64,000 nt of DNA. It comes from Kaistella chaponensis. GTDB lineage: Bacteria > Bacteroidota > Bacteroidia > Flavobacteriales > Weeksellaceae. This document shows positions 47,221-55,477 of the stretch, piece after piece. A program made the position numbers and the translations under genes. The notes beneath the pieces are model-generated. The model was not told the DNA's origin. It ran no database searches and worked only from the letters and a program-made list of their open reading frames with translations. The stretch spans positions 1-64,000 of the forward strand of contig NZ_FTOI01000007.1 of assembly GCF_900156725.1 (NCBI RefSeq). Direction: 5' to 3'. Every line of letters starts with the position of its first letter. Within the stretch, counting starts at the first letter, position 1.

Positions 47221-47643
47221 TTATCTTCTTATTTTTTGCAATCTCCATCTTGGCTCTGGAACCAATAGAAAATCAATACCGTGCTTTAAAAAGTGAAGAT
47301 CTACAGTTCTTTGTCCTACTCTGCAAACTCTTATGATTTCCATATTGTCTTCAGTAAGTGATTTGTAATCTTTTGGACTCGATACTTTTAGGCAATCATA
47401 AGAAATTTCAGATTTCACGGTTGACTTTACTTCAAATTTTTCTACAACATTATTTAAAGTTCCTTGGATATCAACTTTCTTTACGTTAATTCTAACCTCT
47501 GTATATCCTGTTGATTCTAGATAGAGTTTCACGACTTGAACTCCGAAATTACCAATGTCATGATTGCTCTTTCTATTGGGATAAGCATCATTTAAACGAG
47601 TAAAATCATCTTCTGATAGTTCAAAATGTACTACTTCAGACAT
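47221..47643 (-). CDS. small PD-(D/E)XK-like protein coupled to hsdS
   Basis: 140 residues from the ATG at 47643, which overlaps the hsdS stop by eight bases (ATGTCTGA), so translation is coupled. An upstream in-frame start (47685) would overlap hsdS further. A predicted nuclease core is visible: a helix GNFGVQVVKLYLESTGY, then D58 in KKVDIQG and E71-V-K73 in KFEVKST. It ends in a basic tail (RWRLQKIRR) that may bind DNA. No family name was recognised. It probably works with the vWA-DUF3883 protein encoded just downstream. Catalysis is predicted from spacing only. Confidence 0.75.
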   Translation of the reverse strand: MSEVVHFELSEDDFTRLNDAYPNRKSNHDIGNFGVQVVKLYLESTGYTEVRINVKKVDIQGTLNNVVEKFEVKSTVKSEISYDCLKVSSPKDYKSLTEDNMEIIRVCRVGQRTVDLHFLKHGIDFLLVPEPRWRLQKIRR

Positions 47644-49381
47644 TTTCCATTTCTTTTTTATCTGTAAAAACCTCCCGCAAAACACTTTTCATCAACTGCT
47701 CATTTAGATTTTTGCTTTCTTCTATTTCTTGCTCCAGTTGATCACACAAAAGCATTAAGGCATTTACTTTTTCTACTATTGCTTTTTGTTCTTCAATGGG
47801 AGGAAAGGGAAATTGTATATTTTTAATATTTGATTGTGATATATTTACCTGACTAGATGCCATTCCAATCATTTTTGATAATAACAAACCTCTTATTAAA
47901 TCGCTATTTAAAGTTGATACAATAAAATCAGGTGAAAGTAAATCCTTTAAATATTGTAATCGAATAGTTTTATCTGATAAAATTAAATTAAAATTCATTT
48001 CATCAACTTTACAAGCTATTCCAGTTCTATTGATAGGACCTGCTCTTGTGATAAGAATATCTCCAATTTCTACAATTTGATTTACATTAATTTGATAATT
48101 TGCAGGTAAAACCTTATTTGCATTTTGATTAAACTTATTCTTTTGGATCGAAGTTGTAGTTAGCACTCCCCATTCTTTATTAACAACAGGTCTTTTTTCA
48201 CAGTCTGGACTTTTTCCTGCATCTGAAAATAATAATGTATCACCAAGTCTACACCAAACCCAACTTTCAGGCAATTCATATGGAATCTCATCATCTGAAA
48301 TTGGAGGCAGCGGACTTTCTTTTTTTATTTTCTTATCCTTAATGAGTTGGACTTTCTCTTTTTGTATGCGTTTCAAAAGTTCTGTGGCAGTTTCTGTGTC
48401 TGGATTGTTTTTTCGCCAATCGACCGTGAGTTTTCCTTGAACGGCTAATTGTAGAACTGCTTCACGCAATTTTTTTACCGCACTTTTTTCAGTGAAGAAA
48501 GATTTAAAATGGTCTTGTAAATAATCCCATTCTTTCGATGTGTCCTCAGTTGTTAATTGTCGCAGAGCCGAAGTCACAAAATCTTCTTTTAAAGCAATTC
48601 GCTCTTTTGTTAATTGCTCTAATTGTTCTACTTCTTTGAAAAGTATTTCAACTACGCGTACGATTTCTTTTTGTTCTTCTAAAGGTGGAAGAGGAATGGT
48701 GAAGTATTTGATATCGGACATCGAAATATTATCATTCGTAGAGTTTTTCGCTTCGTTAATAACATTTTGTATTAATGGAGTAGGAATTACACAATTTATA
48801 TATTTTTCGTAAATTGATTTAAAAATCTTTACTGTTGCAACCCTTTGATTTACAACCATTTTTTCTGAAATTGAATCAACAAATAAACTTTTACCCACTG
48901 TTCCACCTGTCATTGCTATTAAGATATTCTTACTTTCCAGAATATAAGAACTCAAATCATTAGAAAATGAATGTCTAACTACCTTATGATTTTTAAATCC
49001 ATTTTCATCAAAATCAGAAATACGTATAACTCTGACACCATCTTCAATATAATTAGTACTTTTAAATGCAAAACCTCCATTAATAGAACTCAATTCTATT
49101 AAGTATGTCCACTGCCAAGTATTTGGCAAAGTGTAAGGAAAGTTTTCTTCAGAAATTGTATGTACAGATTTTTCTCTGCTAATTTTCTTCTCCTTAATTA
49201 ATTGCGCTTTTTCTTTTTCAATTTTTTTTAACAATTCTGAAGAAGGTTCTACTTCGGGATTATCTTTTCTCCAGTTAGCCGTTAACTTTCCCTGTATTGC
49301 TAATTGTAAAATCAAACCTTTCAGTTCTTTTGCGTTTTTAGGATGGAGGGTAAGGTTTTTAAAATGTTGTAATAACTGCAT
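47636..49381 (-). CDS. hsdS: type I restriction-modification specificity subunit
   Basis: 581 residues with two target-recognition domains. Each half begins with a helical conserved block (LQLAIQGKLTANWRKDNPEV and LQLAVQGKLTVDWRKNNPDT) and ends with the typical PLPPLEEQKEIVRVVEILF or PFPPIEEQKAIVEKVNALM motif. Each domain reads half of a bipartite DNA target for both methylation and cleavage. It starts one base after the hsdM stop codon. The two-domain structure is intact, so specificity should be normal. Its C-terminus is partly duplicated at 45716-45901. Confidence 0.95.
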   Translation of the reverse strand: MQLLQHFKNLTLHPKNAKELKGLILQLAIQGKLTANWRKDNPEVEPSSELLKKIEKEKAQLIKEKKISREKSVHTISEENFPYTLPNTWQWTYLIELSSINGGFAFKSTNYIEDGVRVIRISDFDENGFKNHKVVRHSFSNDLSSYILESKNILIAMTGGTVGKSLFVDSISEKMVVNQRVATVKIFKSIYEKYINCVIPTPLIQNVINEAKNSTNDNISMSDIKYFTIPLPPLEEQKEIVRVVEILFKEVEQLEQLTKERIALKEDFVTSALRQLTTEDTSKEWDYLQDHFKSFFTEKSAVKKLREAVLQLAVQGKLTVDWRKNNPDTETATELLKRIQKEKVQLIKDKKIKKESPLPPISDDEIPYELPESWVWCRLGDTLLFSDAGKSPDCEKRPVVNKEWGVLTTTSIQKNKFNQNANKVLPANYQINVNQIVEIGDILITRAGPINRTGIACKVDEMNFNLILSDKTIRLQYLKDLLSPDFIVSTLNSDLIRGLLLSKMIGMASSQVNISQSNIKNIQFPFPPIEEQKAIVEKVNALMLLCDQLEQEIEESKNLNEQLMKSVLREVFTDKKEMENV

Positions 49382-49382
49382 C

Positions 49383-50813
49383 TTATTGTAGGGCTTCAGT
49401 TAATACCTTTACTATTTCATCTTGTACAGACGCAATTTTTTTTTCGGCAGCATTAAATTTTTCTAAAATCACTTCCGGGCTTGCCAAAGTATCGACGGCT
49501 TGGTGCGGGTTTTTAATATCTAAGTTGTAATTGCGTTTTTTAATTTCTTCTACAGAAACTTTCCAGGCATGTTGGTTCTCTTCCCGATTGTTCCACCATG
49601 ATTTTTCTAAGTCAAACTCCTTAATATTAATAGGTTTTCCTTTGTTGTAACTCACTACACCTTCGGGATAAGGATGTTCGAAATACCAAATATCTTCTGT
49701 AGGCGTTCCTTTTTCAAAAAATAAAACGTTTGTTTTAATTCCTGTGTAAGGATTAAAAACGCCATTTGGTAAGCGTACAATTGTATGCAGATTACACTTT
49801 TCCAGAAGTTCTTCTTTCAAGCGGGTTTTAACGCCTTCGCCAAATAAAGTTCCATCCGGCAAAACCACCGCACAACGACCGTTATTTTTTAATAATTTGA
49901 TGATTAGCGCCAGGAATAGATCGGCGGTTTCTTTAGTTCTAAACTTCGCTGGGAAATTGGTTTCCGTACCATCTTCCTCCACTCCACCAAAAGGCGGATT
50001 GGTTAAAATAATATCCAACTTATCCTTGATTCCCCAATCTGAATAAGGTTTGCTCAATAAATTGTCTCTGCGCACAGCAGGCAAATCAAAACCATGCAAC
50101 ATTAAATTGGTGGTACAAAGCAAATGGGGCAAAGGTTTTTTCTCAATGCCACGAATAGAATTTTGTACTATATCTCGATCTTTTGGAGTGTTAATTTGAT
50201 CCCGCAAATGATCGATGGTACAGGTTAAAAAACCACCTGTTCCGCAGGCAGGATCCAGTACCGATTCTCCCAATTGAGGATTAATCATATCCACCATAAA
50301 TTGGGTAACCGCTCTTGGTGTATAATATTCCCCGGAAGAACCTGCAGACTGTAATTCTTTTAAAATAGTTTCGTAGATGTCATTAAATAAATGACGCTCT
50401 GTAGTGCTGTTAAAATCTATATTATCAATAACATTAATGACCTGTCGGAAGAGTGTTCCGTTTTTCATGTAATTATAAGTATCATCAAAGACAGACCGAA
50501 TAATATGTGTTTGCGGACTAATGGAAATATCCAGGTCTTTAAGTGCCGGGAATAGTTCGTTATCAATGAAATCCATTAAGAGGTCACCTGTTAAGCCCTC
50601 ATCATCTGCCGCCCAGTTTTGCCATTTTAAATTTTCGGGTATTGGTGAAACATAGTTGTCAATGGTAATTTCCCATTCTTCTTCTTTGTCTGAAAATATT
50701 TTCATGAAAAGCATCCAGACCATTTGTGAGATGCGTTGTGCATCACCATCTACTCCGGTGTCTTTACGCATGATGTCGCGTATGCTTTTTATGTTTGTCG
50801 TAATGTTACTCAT
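49383..50813 (-). CDS. hsdM: type I restriction-modification DNA adenine methyltransferase subunit
   Basis: 476 residues. SAM-binding motif DPACGTGGFLT and catalytic NPPFGG (the N6-adenine NPPF motif) are present, with an N-terminal helical HsdM_N domain (about 1-130, with RISQMVWMLFMKIFSD). With HsdS it methylates the host target sites. It lies four bases after the AbiGi-like gene and one base before hsdS, so it is translated in the same operon. Confidence 0.96.
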   Translation of the reverse strand: MSNITTNIKSIRDIMRKDTGVDGDAQRISQMVWMLFMKIFSDKEEEWEITIDNYVSPIPENLKWQNWAADDEGLTGDLLMDFIDNELFPALKDLDISISPQTHIIRSVFDDTYNYMKNGTLFRQVINVIDNIDFNSTTERHLFNDIYETILKELQSAGSSGEYYTPRAVTQFMVDMINPQLGESVLDPACGTGGFLTCTIDHLRDQINTPKDRDIVQNSIRGIEKKPLPHLLCTTNLMLHGFDLPAVRRDNLLSKPYSDWGIKDKLDIILTNPPFGGVEEDGTETNFPAKFRTKETADLFLALIIKLLKNNGRCAVVLPDGTLFGEGVKTRLKEELLEKCNLHTIVRLPNGVFNPYTGIKTNVLFFEKGTPTEDIWYFEHPYPEGVVSYNKGKPINIKEFDLEKSWWNNREENQHAWKVSVEEIKKRNYNLDIKNPHQAVDTLASPEVILEKFNAAEKKIASVQDEIVKVLTEALQ

Positions 50814-50817
50814 TAGC

Positions 50818-51564
50818 TTAAAAGTCGTTTATAATTTGTTCTAATGTTAATATGCGGCTTGCCAGTCTTTTCTTTGTATCTTCTGTAAAATTGACCTTTG
50901 CAAATCTTAAATGTTCAATTAATTTTAAAATATCGTCTTCGTTTTCAACAATTAAATATTTGATATCTTCAGGTTGAAAATATAATCTTAAATGATCAAT
51001 TTTTCTATTATAAAAAGTTTTTCTTTCTTTGGTTTCAATACTAGTTTTTGCTACGAAAGGTTCAACACCGATTTCTTCGAAAGGCGGAACATAGCGCCAT
51101 TCTCTTTCATCAGCAAATCGGTAATTTTTTGTAATTTTTTGATCTCGAATTAAATCTCCTTCATAATTCTTCATATATCGATAAGTATTTATCAAATTAT
51201 GATAACCTTTTGTGGTAAGTGAATTTGAACCTAATGTTTGATAAACGCTTGCTAAACCATTGTTAAATCGATCTGCTATATCGCAATGCTGATTTATATA
51301 CATAACAGGATTTAAAGAATTTCGATTTGCCCATTCTTTGGTTAAACCAATACCAAATTTTCCATAGTCTTTCTCTACAAAATATTTTAAATCTGCCATT
51401 TTTATATCACAAAACGAAACCATTGGTACTGCAAATTCCCTTTCTGAATTTGGTCCACAAATCTTTTCTCTAGCATAAGAAACCTTGAAATTAGACGTCA
51501 ATATTTTATATAAACCATCTTTATCTGTAAAATGAAAAAGTGTAGTGGGGTATAAACTTGCCAT
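50818..51564 (-). CDS. AbiGi-like abortive infection protein inside the hsd operon
   Basis: 248 residues. The sequence follows the AbiGi family pattern as I know it: LFHFTDKDGLYKIL at the start, VPMVSFCDIKMADL, YGKFGIGLTKEWANRN with NPVMYINQH, and ADEREWRYVPPF. AbiGi was described as one half of an abortive infection pair (AbiGi/AbiGii) in lactococci and is annotated as an antitoxin; no AbiGii-like partner is seen here. It sits between hsdR (three-base gap) and hsdM (four-base gap), so it is made with the restriction enzyme. A host-killing or phage-sensing role tied to restriction is inference. Confidence 0.78.
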   Translation of the reverse strand: MASLYPTTLFHFTDKDGLYKILTSNFKVSYAREKICGPNSEREFAVPMVSFCDIKMADLKYFVEKDYGKFGIGLTKEWANRNSLNPVMYINQHCDIADRFNNGLASVYQTLGSNSLTTKGYHNLINTYRYMKNYEGDLIRDQKITKNYRFADEREWRYVPPFEEIGVEPFVAKTSIETKERKTFYNRKIDHLRLYFQPEDIKYLIVENEDDILKLIEHLRFAKVNFTEDTKKRLASRILTLEQIINDF

Positions 51565-51567
51565 ATT

Positions 51568-53940
51568 TTACGCGATATTATAAATTTCGTTTTCTAATTC
51601 TTTCATGGCTTTTTCAAAATCTTTATTTTTTCCAAAAGCTCTTACCAGCTCCACGGGTGATCCCATTTCATTTAAAGGTTTTATTTTTAGTATTGATCCT
51701 TGCTCAATAGAATAAAATCCTTCTTTTTCATATTTGTCTAAAAGACTGTTGAGAACCTTTTGAGCCATTTCACTATACTTTCCAAAATAATTTCTTTTAC
51801 GGACATTATCTGCTCTTTCCTTTCTGGTTAAAGATGGCCGATCAAAAGCGACGTGGCATATTAAATCAAAATCATCTAAATCTTTTCCAACATCCTCGCG
51901 CAGTTCTTCTAACAATACGCCATGGTCAGCTAATTCTTTGATGAGTTCTTCCTTCTTTTCAGATTCTGTCCATTTCTGAATAAAATCATCTAATGAACTG
52001 AATTCTTTTTCTAAGTTTTTTTTGGAATAATCTTTTAAAGATTCTGTTATTAACTTTCCGTCTTTTCCGTAGTACTGCACTCTTTCATTAATTACCGTGA
52101 CCTGAACTTCATTAACGTAATACTTTTTAACTTCCTCTACAGGAGGATCAGGAATTGTAATATCTGGCGGATCTTTCTCATCACCAGGTGAAATAATTGG
52201 CCCCACAGTTGGTTCTGGCTTATCATCTTCATCAGGCGGAACAATTGGGTCATCGGGTCCCGGCTCATAAATTTGAACGGGATCGCCATCAAAGTCAGGT
52301 CTTGCAAAAATATTTGTTGCTTTCCTAAAATCTAAAATGGTAAAATACACTTTGCCTTCTGCCTCTCTAATTCTGGTGCCTCGACCTATAATTTGTTTAA
52401 ATTCTGTGACCGATTGAATATTAGATTCCAACACTATAAATTTTACCATCTTGGTATCAATTCCCGTAGTTAGCATTTTTGAAGTGGTCGCAATGACAGG
52501 AAACTGTTCCTCAACATCTGTAAAATTATCTAACTCTTGTTTTCCTACATCATCATCACCAGTAATTTTAACACAGTAATTCCAATTTTTTGCAACCAAA
52601 TCTGCATTTTCATTTATTAAAGCCTGTCTCATTCTGTTGGCATGATCGATATCTGTACAAAAAACAATCGTCTTTGCATATCTGTCTGTTGCTTTTAGGT
52701 ATTCAGTAATTTTCTTGGCAATAATTTCTGTGCGTCCATCAATAACCAAAGTTTTGTCATAATCTTTGAGATTATAAATTCGATCCTTAATTTCATTACC
52801 AAATTTGTCTAACATTCCGGCAGTTGGCCTCCATCCTTCATCTACATTAGTTGTTACTCTAACCACTTTATAAGGCGCCAAAAAACCATCATCGATGCCT
52901 TGTTTTAAAGAATACGTATAAACAGGTTTTCCAAAATATTCCATATTAGATACGTCCTTTGTTTCCTTTGGAGTCGCTGTCAAACCAACTTGAGTTGCAG
53001 AAGAAAAATATTCAAGTACTTCTCTCCAGGCAGAAGCTTCTGATGCACTTCCACGATGACATTCATCAATCACAACTAGATCAAAAAAGTCTCGACTAAA
53101 CTCTTTGTAAGCATTTTTTTCTTCATCTGTACCAGTTAATCCTTGATAGAGCGCAAAATATATTTGATATGACTTATCTATTTTTCGGTTTTTGATGATG
53201 TGCATAATATCGTTGCCGAAGGGAGAAAAGTCACCATTTTTAGTCTGTGTCAACAAAGCATTTCTATCTGCAAGAAAAAGAATCCGTTTTTTAAGACCCG
53301 TCTTCCATAGACGCCAAATAATATTAAATGCGGTATATGTTTTCCCTGTTCCGGTCGCCATTACCAATATAATTCTCTTTTGGTTTTTGGCAATTGCTTC
53401 TATTGTTCTATTGACAGCATTTTGTTGATAATATCGTGGTTTCATTCCACTCGTATCTACATAATAGTCCTTCTCTACAATTTCCTTTGCTTTGGGTTCT
53501 GCGAGATTATTATGCTTCAAATATTTTTCCCATAAAATTTCGGGTGAAGGAAATTCATCCAGTGCAAGTTCTGTTTCTAAATCTTTTCCAGAATTTGTTT
53601 TATCATGAAAAACAAATGAGTTTCCATTGGAAGTAAATACAAATGGGATCTGTAAAATTTCGGAGTATTCCAAAGCCTGTTGCATTCCTGAACCTGCAGG
53701 TAATATATTCTTTTTTGCTTCTATAATTGCAATTGGAATATTTGGTTTGTAGTAAAGAATATAATCTGCTTTTTTGCTCTTACCTCTGGTGTATAATTTC
53801 CCTTGTACGATAATTCGCCCATCTGTAAAAAACACTTCCTCGCGAACCTGCTTATGCATATCCCAACCAGCTTCCTGAATTGCAGGATTTATGAACTTTG
53901 TACAGATATCTCTTTCTGACAGTTTCTTTTTATCAATCAT
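51568..53940 (-). CDS. hsdR: type I restriction enzyme endonuclease/translocase subunit
   Basis: 790 residues, EcoEI-like in length and layout. N-terminal PD-(D/E)XK nuclease: D59 (SKKADYILYY) and E74-A-K76 (IIEAKK). Helicase motor: Walker A ATGTGKTYTAF with K200, Walker B VVIDECHRGS, VGLTATP, and motif VI-type QIIGRGTRIR. A proline/acid-rich linker near residues 560-600 separates the motor from the C-terminal helical domain. With HsdM and HsdS it cuts unmethylated DNA after translocation. It is the first gene of the operon; candidate control elements lie just upstream. Confidence 0.95.
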   Translation of the reverse strand: MIDKKKLSERDICTKFINPAIQEAGWDMHKQVREEVFFTDGRIIVQGKLYTRGKSKKADYILYYKPNIPIAIIEAKKNILPAGSGMQQALEYSEILQIPFVFTSNGNSFVFHDKTNSGKDLETELALDEFPSPEILWEKYLKHNNLAEPKAKEIVEKDYYVDTSGMKPRYYQQNAVNRTIEAIAKNQKRIILVMATGTGKTYTAFNIIWRLWKTGLKKRILFLADRNALLTQTKNGDFSPFGNDIMHIIKNRKIDKSYQIYFALYQGLTGTDEEKNAYKEFSRDFFDLVVIDECHRGSASEASAWREVLEYFSSATQVGLTATPKETKDVSNMEYFGKPVYTYSLKQGIDDGFLAPYKVVRVTTNVDEGWRPTAGMLDKFGNEIKDRIYNLKDYDKTLVIDGRTEIIAKKITEYLKATDRYAKTIVFCTDIDHANRMRQALINENADLVAKNWNYCVKITGDDDVGKQELDNFTDVEEQFPVIATTSKMLTTGIDTKMVKFIVLESNIQSVTEFKQIIGRGTRIREAEGKVYFTILDFRKATNIFARPDFDGDPVQIYEPGPDDPIVPPDEDDKPEPTVGPIISPGDEKDPPDITIPDPPVEEVKKYYVNEVQVTVINERVQYYGKDGKLITESLKDYSKKNLEKEFSSLDDFIQKWTESEKKEELIKELADHGVLLEELREDVGKDLDDFDLICHVAFDRPSLTRKERADNVRKRNYFGKYSEMAQKVLNSLLDKYEKEGFYSIEQGSILKIKPLNEMGSPVELVRAFGKNKDFEKAMKELENEIYNIA

Positions 53941-53970
53941 TAAAACTGGATAAGTGGGTTGAAAAATTAG

Positions 53971-54001
53971 ATTTGAAATTTATTATACAAATTTGAAATT
54001 T
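53971..54001 (-). promoter_or_regulatory. two direct repeats upstream of hsdR, candidate operator
   Basis: ATTTGAAATTT occurs at 53971-53981 and again at 53991-54001, exactly 20 bases apart (two helical turns), 31-61 bases upstream of the hsdR start. It could bind a regulator of the restriction operon. No exact TAnnTTTG box was found here. Confidence 0.35.
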
Positions 54002-54131
54002 CGCTTTAAAGCAGTCTGCAAATGAATTTTCGGTATACTTTTTTACGATTTTATTTAAACAACTTGCCATAAAAATTAATTGACGTTAAATATAGTAAAA
54101 GCCGATGTATATAAAAAAAGGGAACCCGTAA

Positions 54132-54169
54132 AATGGTGTAAAAAAATATATATTTTTTACAACACCATT
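54132..54169. repeat. 38-base interrupted palindrome
   Basis: AATGGTGT (54132-54139) pairs with ACACCATT (54162-54169), and the A/T-rich interior (54140-54158) is also largely self-complementary. It could form a long hairpin upstream of hsdR. Confidence 0.6.
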
Positions 54170-54210
54170 ATTTCATATATCTTTTACCATATAAATCGCA
54201 AAATCCCCAC

Positions 54211-54239
54211 AAAAAAACCCCGTTCTCTCAAGCGGGGTT
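54211..54239 (-). terminator. terminator of the DUF6266 gene
   Basis: A perfect 7-bp GC-rich stem, AACCCCG (54216-54222) with CGGGGTT (54233-54239), is followed on the minus strand by a run of T. It lies five bases after the stop codon. Confidence 0.9.
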
Positions 54240-54244
54240 GTTGG

Positions 54245-54886
54245 TTAAATTAAGGTAATAAGTCCGAGGTAAGGACTGTTGCACGCCAGCTTCTGCTCTG
54301 CGTTGTTGAAATAGATCCAGAAATGAATATCGAGTCCGCCAAAATAATTGGGCAGGGTGATCTGGGCGGTGCCATCTGCACGGGTGGCGACTCCCTGAAA
54401 CACTTCAAACACTTGCTGATCTTCACTGTAACTCACCACATTCATTACGTCGGTGGCGTTGCCGTTCCCCTGAAGACTGTTATCGTCCCAGGTAAAGTTC
54501 ATGATCCTGCCTGCTGCAGGCGTGGCTACCTGATTTTGAAATCCTGCCAATTCTCCCTTGGTGATCAGAATTTTGTTAAAAACCAGTTCCGGTTCATTTG
54601 CCACCACCAACAATGCATTGTTGAGCATGTAGGAGGCTGCCAAATTAGCCTTTGATTTCACCCCGCTGCTCATGCCAAAATATTTACTTTGGATGGGTTT
54701 GAGGGGTTGCAGAAAACTCACTACGAGTCTGAACTTTTTCTGCTGCAGCAATTGCAATTCAGTCGGCTTTCTGCCACTCTTTTTAGGGACACTTCTAATG
54801 ATGTCCTTTCCACGATAGTTGGCTCCTACAATGGTGCCTACTTTTCCACTGAATCCTCCTAGGATTCCTTTGCTAATGTTAGCCAT
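54245..54886 (-). CDS. DUF6266 family protein
   Basis: 213 residues with no signal peptide. The start ANISKGILGGFSGKVGTIVG and the following KDIIRSVPKKSGRKPTELQL are typical of DUF6266, a Bacteroidota family of unknown function often present in several copies per genome. The C-terminal part (about 110-213) looks beta-rich with a repeated aromatic pattern (DIHFWIYFNNAE). Sequence is more GC-rich than the island to its left. Upstream lie unusual phased repeats (54958-55113). A relic of a second copy appears at 40620-40833. Confidence 0.8.
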   Translation of the reverse strand: MANISKGILGGFSGKVGTIVGANYRGKDIIRSVPKKSGRKPTELQLLQQKKFRLVVSFLQPLKPIQSKYFGMSSGVKSKANLAASYMLNNALLVVANEPELVFNKILITKGELAGFQNQVATPAAGRIMNFTWDDNSLQGNGNATDVMNVVSYSEDQQVFEVFQGVATRADGTAQITLPNYFGGLDIHFWIYFNNAEQKLACNSPYLGLITLI

Positions 54887-54957
54887 AATACTATAATTTT
54901 GGATTTGTTATACGAATGTAAAACGAAATTTTACTCCCCTCCAAACCCGTGAAAAAT

Positions 54958-54997
54958 TTGACAGGTTTTGACAACCGCTGACCGATTTTGACCGATT
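54958..54997 (+). repeat. four 10-bp phased repeats (TTGACnnnnn)
   Basis: TTGAC starts at 54958, 54968 and 54988, with CTGAC at 54978: four units exactly 10 bases apart. Ten bases is one helical turn, so all four face the same side of the DNA. It lies 72-111 bases upstream of the DUF6266 start codon. Confidence 0.75.
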
Positions 54998-55021
54998 GCG
55001 CGCAGTTTTTTAAGGGGTTTC

Positions 55022-55113
55022 TTCGACCTTTGTTCGAGTCATGTTCGAACATCCTTCGGAAAAAAGATGTTTTTACCGAAGAACAGTCGAAGAAAGGTCG
55101 AACAATCATCGAA
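55022..55113. repeat. mirror-symmetric array of 4 + 4 11-bp phased TTCGR repeats
   Basis: On the left arm TTCGA starts at 55022, 55033 and 55044 and TTCGG at 55055, all 11 bases apart. On the right arm the inverted units CCGAA (55076) and TCGAA (55087, 55098, 55109) are also 11 bases apart. The two innermost units form a hairpin (55054-55059 with 55076-55081, around an A-rich/T-rich interior), and 55041-55052 is a perfect 12-base palindrome. An 11-base period is not a multiple of three, so it is not a trace of protein repeats. It is probably a multi-site protein-binding or recombination element; the function is unknown. Confidence 0.85.
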
Positions 55114-55477
55114 CAAACGAGCAATAAAGAAGCGGGAATACATGGTGGGAAAAAGGTCTTTCTTTTTTTGGAAACGCTTAGGTGCAGGCGTTTGAAGCGC
55201 ATTCAACCCCACCATCTTCTTTAAGAAGTAGAACAATGACGGGAGTGCACTCATTTTGGTTCTTGGTCAAGTGGAAATGGTAGGATTTTGCGAGCATGCA
55301 CAAAGGGTTCTGAACGGCGGCGCTGAGTGGCGAGTGTTAGGATCGCACGACGGCAAGTGGAGGCAGGAAAAAAAAGGGATTTGGCGGGAAGTGTTTGGCG
55401 GGAAGGTCTGATCAATCAGAAGGATGATGGTCGGGAAGCTCTAAAGAGGTGCGCTCATGGAGCGGGAAGCAGGCCCT

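Larger units (their letters stand above)
53941..54244. other. intergenic region between hsdR and the DUF6266 gene
   Basis: About 300 AT-rich bases holding the hsdR direct repeats (53971-54001), a large interrupted palindrome (54132-54169) and the DUF6266 terminator (54211-54239). No gene is visible. Confidence 0.6.

Noticed and set aside
54988-55254. Overlapping 71-103 codon frames through the phased repeats
   Set aside because: The 11-bp repeat period makes chance open frames, no domain is visible and several frames compete.
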